Below the pieces are notes generated by a model, which searched no databases, had not been told where the DNA came from, and saw only the letters and a program-made list of their open reading frames with translations. The translations under genes and the position numbers were made by a program. Positions 7,002 through 14,601 of a stretch of 64,000 nucleotides of DNA are shown here, in pieces. Source of the stretch: an uncultured Collinsella sp. (GTDB lineage: Bacteria > Actinomycetota > Coriobacteriia > Coriobacteriales > Coriobacteriaceae); the NCBI GenBank assembly GCA_959602645.1, contig CAUGTZ010000004.1, forward strand, positions 1 to 64,000, written 5' to 3'. Positions within the stretch are counted from its first letter, which is position 1, and every line of letters starts with the position of its first letter.

Positions 7002-9233
7002 GTGGCACAAAACGAACTGGAGGCAAGCCCCCAAGACCAGCGTGGTCAAGGCGGGCACGGAGCCATTCCCCTCTCCGCTGGCATGTTGCTCGTAACGCTC
7101 GGCGTCGTCTATGGCGACATCGGCACGAGCCCCATGTACACCATGAAATCAATCGTCGCCAACAACGGCGGCATCGGCACCGTCAGCGAGGACATGATCT
7201 TGGGCGCGCTTTCACTCGTCATCTGGACCATGACGCTCGTGACCACGGTCAAGTACGTGGTTATCGCCATGAAGGCCGACAACCACAACGAAGGCGGCAT
7301 CTTTGCCCTGTTTAGCCTGGTGCGCAAGGTGGCACCGTGGCTGATTCTCCCCGCCATGATCGGCGGCGCGGCGCTGCTCGCCGACGGCATCCTCACCCCT
7401 GCGGTCACGGTTACCACGGCCATCGAGGGCTTGCGCACTATCGAGTGGGGCCATGCGCTTTTGGGTGACGGCCAGACCAACGTCATCATCATCACCATCA
7501 TCATTATCTGCGGCCTGTTTGCCATGCAGCGCGCCGGCACCTCGTCGATCGGCAAGTTGTTCGGCCCGCTTATGACGCTATGGTTCCTATTCCTGGCTGG
7601 CGCCGGCCTGTTCAACATGCTCGGCAACCTGTCCATCCTGCGCGCGCTCAACCCCATTCGCGGCATCATGTTCCTATTCTCGCCCATCAACCACTCGGGC
7701 ATCATGGTGCTCGGCTTCGTCTTTCTGTCGACGACCGGCGCCGAGGCGCTCTACTCGGACATGGGCCACGTGGGCAAGGCAAACATCTATGCATCCTGGC
7801 CGTTTGTTAAGGCGGCCCTTATCCTCAACTATCTGGGTCAGGGAGCTTGGCTGCTCGCCAATAACTCCAACCCCCAGATGCTCGCGATGGATATCGTCAA
7901 CCCGTTCTACATGATGCTTCCCGAGCCCCTGCGCCCCTTTGCCATCGTGCTTTCGGCCGTAGCGGCCATCATCGCCTCGCAGGCGCTCATCACCGGCTCG
8001 TTCTCGCTGGTATCCGAGGCAACCCGTCTCAATCTCATGCCGCACCTGCGCATCCACTACCCCAGCGACACCAAGGGCCAGCTCTATATTCCGCTCGTCA
8101 ACAACATCATGTGGGTCGGCTGTATCTTCATCGTGCTGCTGTTCCAGAACTCCGAGCGCATGGAGAGCGCCTACGGCCTCGCCATCACCGTGACCATGCT
8201 CATGACCACGACGCTTTTGACGAGCTACATCGCCGGCATCCTCAAGCACAAACTGGGTGCCTGCGTCTTCGCACTGCTCTTTGGCGCCATTGAGCTGTGC
8301 TTTTTCGCCTCGTGCCTCACCATGTTCTTTGACGGCGGCTATGTCATGATCTTCTTGGCCGCGCTGCTGTTTGGCCTTATGTACGTGTGGCGCCGCGGCA
8401 CCGCCATCGAGCGCACGCAGACCATCCTGCTGCCCGTCTCCAAGTACATTGACCAGCTCGACCGCCTGCGCAACGACGAGACCTATCCCGTGCTTGCCGA
8501 CAACCTGGTGTTCCTCACCAACAGCCCCGACCCGCTCACGCTCGACCGCGATGTGCTCTATTCCATCTTGGATAAGCATCCCAAGCGCGCCAAGGCATAC
8601 TGGTTCATCAACGTGTACGTTACCGATGAGCCCTATACGCACGAGTATTCCGTCGAGACCTTTGGCACGGACTTCCTGTTCCGCGTGCGCCTGGACCTGG
8701 GCTTTAAGGTCAACCAGCGCATCAATGCCTACCTGCGCCAGATCGTTGGCGACCTGATGGCATCGGGTGAGCTGCCGCCGCAGCATCACACCTACTCCAT
8801 CTACGAGACACGCGGCAACGTGGGCGACTTCCGTTTTTGCATGCTGCGCAAGATGCTCGCCCCCGAAACGGACATCAACCGCAACGACCACCGCGTGATG
8901 GCCATCAAGTACGCCGTCCGCCGCGCCTGCGGAAGCCCGGCACGCTGGTACGGTCTAGAGAACTCGGCCATCATCATCGAGTACGTGCCCCTCTTTGCCC
9001 GCATGCGTCCGGCAGTCAAACTCGTACGCACCCAAGTGCCGCTCGAAGTTCAGATCGAGGAAGCCGAGGAAATGGAAGTCGATATCTTCTCGGACGACTT
9101 GGTCAACGGCAACGAGGCCGGTAGGGACATGAACGTCGATCCCACCGAGCTGCTCGAGAGCGTCGCCGATACGCCCGAACAGCAACAGCTCGACGGCCTC
9201 GAGAGCGAACAACTCAACGACGTCAACTTCTAG
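7002..9233 (+). CDS. kup: Low-affinity potassium uptake protein Kup
   Basis: The 743-aa protein belongs to the KUP/HAK/KT family, which imports K+ with protons. The signature GVVYGDIGTSPMYTMKS is near the start. Twelve or so membrane segments follow, then a long cytoplasmic tail of about 270 residues ending in an acidic stretch. It is longer than E. coli Kup (622 aa) mainly through this tail. The GTG start (AGGGAG, 6-nt spacing) was preferred over an ATG 18 bases upstream, which has no obvious ribosome site. The gene is monocistronic with a strong terminator. Confidence 0.93.
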   Translation: MAQNELEASPQDQRGQGGHGAIPLSAGMLLVTLGVVYGDIGTSPMYTMKSIVANNGGIGTVSEDMILGALSLVIWTMTLVTTVKYVVIAMKADNHNEGGIFALFSLVRKVAPWLILPAMIGGAALLADGILTPAVTVTTAIEGLRTIEWGHALLGDGQTNVIIITIIIICGLFAMQRAGTSSIGKLFGPLMTLWFLFLAGAGLFNMLGNLSILRALNPIRGIMFLFSPINHSGIMVLGFVFLSTTGAEALYSDMGHVGKANIYASWPFVKAALILNYLGQGAWLLANNSNPQMLAMDIVNPFYMMLPEPLRPFAIVLSAVAAIIASQALITGSFSLVSEATRLNLMPHLRIHYPSDTKGQLYIPLVNNIMWVGCIFIVLLFQNSERMESAYGLAITVTMLMTTTLLTSYIAGILKHKLGACVFALLFGAIELCFFASCLTMFFDGGYVMIFLAALLFGLMYVWRRGTAIERTQTILLPVSKYIDQLDRLRNDETYPVLADNLVFLTNSPDPLTLDRDVLYSILDKHPKRAKAYWFINVYVTDEPYTHEYSVETFGTDFLFRVRLDLGFKVNQRINAYLRQIVGDLMASGELPPQHHTYSIYETRGNVGDFRFCMLRKMLAPETDINRNDHRVMAIKYAVRRACGSPARWYGLENSAIIIEYVPLFARMRPAVKLVRTQVPLEVQIEEAEEMEVDIFSDDLVNGNEAGRDMNVDPTELLESVADTPEQQQLDGLESEQLNDVNF

Positions 9234-9254
9234 CGACGTCACAAATCAACGACA

Positions 9255-9292
9255 GCGGCCCTGCACCTCGCGAGAGATGCAGGGCCGCTTTG
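9255..9292 (+). terminator. Terminator after kup
   Basis: The 11-bp stem GCGGCCCTGCA with its complement and a 12-nt loop is followed by a short T-run, 20 bases after the kup stop. Confidence 0.85.
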
Positions 9293-9312
9293 CATTGCAG
9301 TAAAGCTATCGG

Positions 9313-10278
9313 CTACGAACGACGCGGCTCGGGAACCACGAGCCTATCGGGACTCGCGCCCTCGGCATCTGTCAGGCTCACGTAGCGAATCGACGGATCC
9401 TCATACATCGCGTAGTAATAATTGCCCGTGCGCGCGCTAAAGCATCCGGTGTAGATAGTCTTCTCGAACTTGCCATCGCCCATCCTGGACGCCCCCTCAA
9501 TCATTACCACGCCTTCGAGCGAGCGGAACATACGGACGACGTTTTCGGTCTCGCTCTCCTTTTGCGGGTAATTGGCATTGAGGTACGCCGCCTTTACAAA
9601 ACGGCTCGGTGAATAGCAGTCACCCGGAATACCGCGCATGCCGGCACCCGCGCCATAGGGCTTGAGCTCGGCGCCACGCCATGTCGCCGTCTGCGGAAAA
9701 TCGCTTGTGGCAGTGATATAGGTGCGCAGGTTTTCCATGTGCCACGGGAAGGTCGGCTGGTTGGCAAGGGTGTCGACCGGATCGTCGTATACATGCAGGC
9801 CGTCAGCCATCATCTCGACCACGATGCTGCGCTGGCTGTCGCCGATAATCCAATGGAGCAGCGACACGCCCAGCCCCTCTCCGGCAGATTTGGCGACAAT
9901 CACCGTGTCGCGCAGCGCGGCCTCGACCTCATCGACCGTCGAGAACGTCGCTGCCACCCACAGGGGAAACTCATAGGCCGCGATATTGGTCTTTCCATCA
10001 ACCGGCCCCTCGGCATACTCGGCATAACCCGGGAAATTGAGACCCGCCACGGCGAGGCCCGCATCGTTGCCGCAATCGAAGAACATAGGGTAGTTCTTGT
10101 AATCGATGCACATACCGATCACCGCGTGTACCGCCGTCGCGTCGTCGATAAACGAATACGGGATGTGAAACCCGCGCGGCATCACGCGAACCTGTTGGCC
10201 GTAGTCAAAGCTCCAGTCGAGGTTGCGGCCCAGATACATGTGACCAGAATTATCGGTAAATCGGATACTCGTACACAT
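9313..10278 (-). CDS. bsh: Bile salt hydrolase (choloylglycine hydrolase family, Ntn-hydrolase)
   Basis: The family cleaves the amide bond of glycine- or taurine-conjugated bile acids, or penicillin V in relatives. The 321-aa protein starts MCTSIRF, so removal of Met1 exposes the nucleophile Cys2. Further active-site residues appear in the expected order: Arg18 and Asp21 (LGRNLDW), Asn in GLNFPGYAEYAE, Asn in LANQPTFPWH and Arg in YSPSRFVKAAY. GLNFPGYAEYAE resembles bile salt hydrolases more than penicillin acylases. A longer in-frame start exists, but it would bury the catalytic Cys, and AGGAGG lies four bases before the MCTS start. There is no signal peptide, so the protein is cytoplasmic. 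It is consistent with a gut habitat. Confidence 0.92.
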   Translation of the reverse strand: MCTSIRFTDNSGHMYLGRNLDWSFDYGQQVRVMPRGFHIPYSFIDDATAVHAVIGMCIDYKNYPMFFDCGNDAGLAVAGLNFPGYAEYAEGPVDGKTNIAAYEFPLWVAATFSTVDEVEAALRDTVIVAKSAGEGLGVSLLHWIIGDSQRSIVVEMMADGLHVYDDPVDTLANQPTFPWHMENLRTYITATSDFPQTATWRGAELKPYGAGAGMRGIPGDCYSPSRFVKAAYLNANYPQKESETENVVRMFRSLEGVVMIEGASRMGDGKFEKTIYTGCFSARTGNYYYAMYEDPSIRYVSLTDAEGASPDRLVVPEPRRS

Positions 10279-10341
10279 GGCGCCTCCTAGCTTTACGTTC
10301 TTGCTAAGTTCATTGTCTCCAAACAAAAAGGCGCTAAACAC

Positions 10342-10377
10342 AAAAGCCCGGACATGACAACAATGTCATGCCCGGGC
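10342..10377 (-). terminator. Terminator of the HMIDH deformylase-like gene
   Basis: Read on the minus strand, a 14-bp near-perfect stem containing GGGCATGACA with a TTGT loop is followed by TTTTG, about 30 bases after the stop codon. Confidence 0.85.
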
Positions 10378-10409
10378 CAAAAGAGACGAAGTGCGGTGCT
10401 GTAGTCACC

Positions 10410-10829
10410 CTAGACAAGTTTACCTTGGCAGTGGTCGATCATATGCTGGATCATCTGTGCCTCAAAGCCCGCGTAGTCACGGCGGCACTCCTTCATCTTG
10501 CCGTCGACAATCTGGTCAAAGGCAACCTTGCACTTGATATAGCGCGTGGACTTGGTGACCTCCTCGTGCGTCAGGCAGCTCTCCTCCATCTTGCTGGCGC
10601 CCAGGCCAAACACCAAACGGGGGTTGTAGAGCACGTGGGGCTCGCCGGCGTCGTCCAGATAGACGCAAACCTTCTTGGTAACGCCAATCTGGTTAGCGGC
10701 AAGGCAGCCGGCATCGTCGAGCGACTTGATGGTATCGATCAGGTCCTGTGCGACCGACTCGTCCTCGACGGTCGCAACCTCGCAACGCTGGGACAGGATA
10801 GCCTCGTCGTGGCAAAGCTCTTTAATCAT
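10410..10829 (-). CDS. Peptide deformylase homologue lacking the catalytic Glu (HMIDH)
   Basis: The 139-aa protein aligns with the deformylase fold. Motif 1 is CLAANQIGV with the conserved Gln. Motif 2 is ESCLTHE in place of EGCLS, keeping the metal-binding Cys. Motif 3 is QHMIDHCQG, so both His ligands remain but the Glu of HExxH is Met. Without that Glu, ordinary deformylation is not expected, so it may be a pseudoenzyme or act on another substrate. The start was set at the ATG with GGAGG five bases upstream, four codons inside the longest frame. It has its own terminator. Compare the paralogue at 2787-3197, which has the Glu but lacks the Gln. Confidence 0.82.
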   Translation of the reverse strand: MIKELCHDEAILSQRCEVATVEDESVAQDLIDTIKSLDDAGCLAANQIGVTKKVCVYLDDAGEPHVLYNPRLVFGLGASKMEESCLTHEEVTKSTRYIKCKVAFDQIVDGKMKECRRDYAGFEAQMIQHMIDHCQGKLV

Positions 10830-11022
10830 ACGTTCCTCCATAGGGGTCGTTGTAACCGCTTAAGTATACGGTACCCATACATTTTCATGCGAAAAATACC
10901 GTCCGTCTGCTACAAAGCGCCGAACATCAACATGCGAGGAACAACAGCGTCGTAAAGGGGCTATAGTGGGTGAGTTCGTGTCAATCGGCCTAAACTCGGG
11001 GCCGAACAAGGAAAGGGTATGC

Positions 11023-12333
11023 ATGGACGAACTATTTCACGTCAGCGAGCGCAAGTCCACAATCGGGACCGAACTCCGCGCTGGACTGACAACATTCCTG
11101 GCAATGGCCTACATCATCGCCGTCAACCCCGCGGTGCTCTCGGGCGCTGGCATCGATGCGGGAGCGCTCGCCTGCGCCACCTGCCTGGGCGCCGGCATCA
11201 TGACCATCTGCATGGGCATCTTCGCCAACCGCCCGCTCGCCTGCGCGTCGGGCTTAGGCGTCAACGCGATGATCGCTGGAATCGCCACCACCGTCTGCGG
11301 CGGTGACTGGCACGTGGCCATGAGCGTTATCTTCCTCGAGGGTATCGTCATCTTGCTGCTCGTGCTTTGTGGCCTGCGCGAGGCCATCATGGACGCCATC
11401 CCGGTTGTCCTGCGTCACGCCATCTCGGTGGGTCTGGGCCTGTTCATCGCCATGATTGGCCTGTGCGATGCCGGCATTATCACCGCTGGCGCCGGTACAC
11501 TCGTCGGTCTGGGCGACATCACCTCCCCCACCTTTATCGTCGGCATCATCTCCATCATCGTGACGGTCGCTCTGGCTTCTCGTAACGTGCCGGGCTCGCT
11601 GCTCATCGGCATCATCGTCGCCGTTATCGCCGGTATCCCCCTGGGTGTGACCCAGGCTCCGACCGGTATCATCGCCCCGCTCGACTTCTCGAGCATCGGC
11701 GGCCCCATCGCCGACGCCGGCGGCGTGCCCGCCATCGTCAAGGTCCTTACCGACCCCGCGCTCCTCGTCATCTCGTTCTCGCTGCTCATGAGTGACTTCT
11801 TCGACACCATGGGCACCGCGATGGCCGTGGCCAAGCAGGGCGAGTTCCTCACCGACGACGGCAACGTCGAGAACATCAAGGAGATCCTGATCGTCGACTC
11901 CGCCGCCGCTGCCGTGGGCGGTTTCATGGGCGTCTCCTCCATCACCACCTTCGTCGAGTCCACCTCTGGCGCTGCCGACGGTGGCCGCACGGGCCTCACC
12001 TCCGTCACGACCGGCGTGCTGTTTATCCTCGCCGCGTTCTTCTCCCCCGTCGTCTCCATCGTTTCCAGCGCCGCCACTTGCGGTGCCCTGGTCTACGTCG
12101 GCTACCTCATGATGAGCGAGGCCTCCGAGATCGACTGGTCCGATGTCTCCGAGGGTTTCCCGGCGTTTATGATCGTCGCGGGCGTGCCCTTCACCTACTC
12201 CATCTCTGCCGGCATTGGCCTGGGCTTTATCGCCTACGTGGTCGTCGCACTCTTTAAGGGCGAGGCCTCCAAGATCAAGCCGCTCATGTGGATCGCGGCC
12301 CTTGCCTTCCTCGTCTACTTCTTCGTGGCGTAA
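11023..12333 (+). CDS. NCS2 purine permease, AzgA-like (guanine/hypoxanthine type)
   Basis: The 436-aa membrane protein begins ERKSTIGTELRAGLTTFLAM and AYIIAVNPAVLS, the hallmark of AzgA/PbuG-type proton symporters for adenine, guanine or hypoxanthine. It also has CASGLGVNAMIAGI, SDFFDTMGTAMAVAKQGEFL and SSITTFVESTSGAADGGRTG. The ATG with GAAAGGG upstream was taken as the start, removing a 19-codon extension. Its last 15 codons and terminator were copied downstream in the tandem duplication at 12.3-16.4 kb. A second, uracil-type NCS2 permease is at 17291-18625. Confidence 0.88.
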   Translation: MDELFHVSERKSTIGTELRAGLTTFLAMAYIIAVNPAVLSGAGIDAGALACATCLGAGIMTICMGIFANRPLACASGLGVNAMIAGIATTVCGGDWHVAMSVIFLEGIVILLLVLCGLREAIMDAIPVVLRHAISVGLGLFIAMIGLCDAGIITAGAGTLVGLGDITSPTFIVGIISIIVTVALASRNVPGSLLIGIIVAVIAGIPLGVTQAPTGIIAPLDFSSIGGPIADAGGVPAIVKVLTDPALLVISFSLLMSDFFDTMGTAMAVAKQGEFLTDDGNVENIKEILIVDSAAAAVGGFMGVSSITTFVESTSGAADGGRTGLTSVTTGVLFILAAFFSPVVSIVSSAATCGALVYVGYLMMSEASEIDWSDVSEGFPAFMIVAGVPFTYSISAGIGLGFIAYVVVALFKGEASKIKPLMWIAALAFLVYFFVA

Positions 12334-12360
12334 CGGCATAGTCTGCTAAAGCAAAACACC

Positions 12361-12400
12361 AAAGCGCGGAGTCGCATCGAGCGGCTCCGCGCTTTTCTTT
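12361..12400 (+). terminator. Terminator of the purine permease gene
   Basis: The 11-bp stem AAAGCGCGGAG with its complement is followed by CTTTTCTTTT. A degenerate copy lies at 14424-14462. Confidence 0.88.
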
Positions 12401-12542
12401 TAAAGCCAGGCAACGCACGGGCGCGCGATGTATTGCTCCCCGAATTATTGGACATTTTGCCCTCCAAACGGCACTACCGCCGGCTACATCTTGCAGATAT
12501 GCTGAGCGTAATCGCATAGGCCCTATGAGGATGGGAGTAACC

Positions 12543-14330
12543 ATGGCCGCCTTGTTCACGACCCCCAAGCGCAATGACAAGACCTCTGGAGCCCATTTTG
12601 TCGAGCCCGACGTACGCCGTCGCACGCTGCTCGCACACGGCAGCTGGCGCCGCGTGACACGCCGCATCGTTGTAGGCGCCGTATGCGCGCTCACGGCAAG
12701 CTCGCTGCTCATGCCGAGCGTCTCACTCGCGGCCGAGTGGGTGGACGTTGGCGGCGTCCGCCACGAAGCGGCCGCGGGACCCACGGGAGACGCCGCCGGC
12801 ACCTGGAGCTGGGACGGCGCCGACGACATGAAGCTCAACGGCTATAACGGCGGCGCAATCCAGGCTGCAGGCAAGCTCAACATTGTCTACGAGGGCAAGA
12901 ACACCGTGAAAACCGAGCCCGATTACACCGGAGCCGCCATCAAGGCGAAGGATGGCACTAGCCAGAAAGCAGAGTTGAACATAACGAACTCGAATAGCAC
13001 GGATGAGCTCAATGTGACAGCCGAGGCCGATGCAATTAAGTCCACAGGCGACCTCTCCATTTCTGGCCCAGGCACTGTGAACACCACAAGCACCTCTTCC
13101 GACGGAATTGAGGCAAAGGGCGATCTCTCTATCACAGGCTCGGGCACTGTGAATGCAACGGGCGGTACCGAAGGCATCCAATCCAAGGGCAAGACCACCA
13201 TCGATTCTTCTGGCACAGTGATCGCTAAAGGAGACGAAGGTTACGGCATCGCCGCGGGCAGTGACCTGACCATCAAAGGCGGTGGCAAGGTAGAAGCAAG
13301 CTCGATAGAAGAAACGGGGATTTGGGCTGACGACGGCATTAACATCTCGGGCGGCAGCCAGGTTAAGGCAAACTCCGAAGGAGATCTTGCCGTCGACACT
13401 GAGGGCAGTCTCGCGGTCACGAACGCCTCCCTTGACGCAAGCGGTGTTGAATATGGTGTCTATGCCTACAAGGGCGTTACGCTCGATCACGCGACCGTGA
13501 CGGTCCGTACAAGCGCGAGCGGCGGCCAGGCCATCGCCCTCATCACTGACGGGGACGACATCGTCATCAAGAATGGTTCCATCGTGGACGCGTTCGCGGA
13601 AGGCAAATTCTCGGTTGCAATCTCTACCAGAAACCACCAGCCAAACGTCGCTGGCGGCCACATCTACATCAGCGACTCCGTTGTTAAGGCTATAGCTCGC
13701 TATATCGAGACCGGTGGCGATGGCCCCGATCACTACAGCAACGACCAAAGCGGCGAGGTCATTCCCGAGCATAGGGGCGTGAACATCGGCATCTTTGCCC
13801 GGACCGAGGAGGGCATCACGCCCGCGACCATCTCGATCGTCCGCAGTAAGGTCACAGCTGAGGGAGACACGGCGGCAATCTTCGCCCTTGCCACGAGCGC
13901 GGACGGCGAGACAATCGGCACCATCGAGATCGAAGGCGCTCCCATCCAGACGCCCACAGGCGGCAAGATCATTGGCTATCGCAACAAGGAAGAACGCGAC
14001 GACGGCATCTTCTACGAGGTGGGTCAAACCATCGGCACGGGCGACGCTGTGATCGACTCCCCCTATAACGAAGCAGTCGCCAAGAGCACGGCCATCGTGC
14101 CTCCCGAGGAAACCAAGCCCGAGGAGAAGCCAGGCGAGACCAAGCCCGAGGGTTCTAAGTCCGAGGGCACGAAGACGACCAAGACCGTTGCAGTTGCAGC
14201 CACGGGAGCCAAGACCACCGGCAAGCTCGCGGCAACCGGCGACGCCTCGAGCGCAGCCATCGTGGCAGCCGCCCTTGCGGGAACAGCCGCCATCGCCGCG
14301 GGCGCCGTGGTGAGCCGCAAGCGCTCGTAA
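12543..14330 (+). CDS. Cell-wall-anchored beta-helix surface protein (Cthe_2159-like), copy A
   Basis: The 595-aa protein has a long basic N-region (RRVTRR), a hydrophobic signal segment and probable cleavage after SVSLAA near residue 65. The middle is made of short repeats such as GDLSITGSGTVNATGGTEGI and DLTIKGGGKVEASS. These are typical of right-handed beta-helix proteins and the Cthe_2159/PF14262 carbohydrate-binding family. A Pro/Glu/Lys-rich spacer leads to LAATGD, a hydrophobic span and SRKRS. This is a sortase signal with Ala in place of Pro. The ATG with GGGAG upstream was chosen. Sugar binding is inferred from the family. The downstream paralogue arose by tandem duplication. Confidence 0.8.
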   Translation: MAALFTTPKRNDKTSGAHFVEPDVRRRTLLAHGSWRRVTRRIVVGAVCALTASSLLMPSVSLAAEWVDVGGVRHEAAAGPTGDAAGTWSWDGADDMKLNGYNGGAIQAAGKLNIVYEGKNTVKTEPDYTGAAIKAKDGTSQKAELNITNSNSTDELNVTAEADAIKSTGDLSISGPGTVNTTSTSSDGIEAKGDLSITGSGTVNATGGTEGIQSKGKTTIDSSGTVIAKGDEGYGIAAGSDLTIKGGGKVEASSIEETGIWADDGINISGGSQVKANSEGDLAVDTEGSLAVTNASLDASGVEYGVYAYKGVTLDHATVTVRTSASGGQAIALITDGDDIVIKNGSIVDAFAEGKFSVAISTRNHQPNVAGGHIYISDSVVKAIARYIETGGDGPDHYSNDQSGEVIPEHRGVNIGIFARTEEGITPATISIVRSKVTAEGDTAAIFALATSADGETIGTIEIEGAPIQTPTGGKIIGYRNKEERDDGIFYEVGQTIGTGDAVIDSPYNEAVAKSTAIVPPEETKPEEKPGETKPEGSKSEGTKTTKTVAVAATGAKTTGKLAATGDASSAAIVAAALAGTAAIAAGAVVSRKRS

Positions 14331-14352
14331 ACACTTTTTCGCACGGGACGGG

Positions 14353-14397
14353 TGGATCGCGGCCCTTGCCTTCCTCGTCTACTTCTTCGTAGCGTAA
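14353..14397 (+). pseudogene. Fragment: last 15 codons of the purine permease gene
   Basis: The 45 bases read WIAALAFLVYFFVA plus stop, identical in protein to the end of the NCS2 permease that ends at 12333. No start codon or upstream part is present. It is a scar of the tandem duplication. Confidence 0.9.
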
Positions 14398-14423
14398 GGG
14401 CAAGGCTGCAAAAGCTGAACAAT

Positions 14424-14462
14424 AAAGCGCAGAGTCGCCATGCGGCCCCGCGCTTTTCTTTT
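14424..14462 (+). terminator. Decayed copy of the permease terminator
   Basis: AAAGCGCAGAG followed by CCCCGCGCTTTTCTTTT corresponds to the terminator at 12361-12400, but the stem now has mismatches. The T-run is kept, so it may still end the first surface-protein transcript. Confidence 0.6.
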
Positions 14463-14601
14463 AGCGCCGGTCCCTGCGCCGGCGTGCGGCCTATTTCTCC
14501 CCCATTTTGGCCATTTTGCCCTCCAAACGGCACTACCGCCGGCAACATCCAGCAGATACGCTGAATCTAGTCGTATAGGCCCTATGAGAACGGGAGCAAC
14601 C

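Larger units (their letters stand above)
12288..14344 (+). repeat. Tandem duplication unit A
   Basis: The unit starts in the last 16 codons of the purine permease gene and runs through its terminator, the spacer and the first surface-protein gene. Unit B begins 2064 bases later with the same sequence GTGGATCGCGGCCCTTGCC. Coding and non-coding parts match in order, so it is one duplicated block. Confidence 0.9.
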
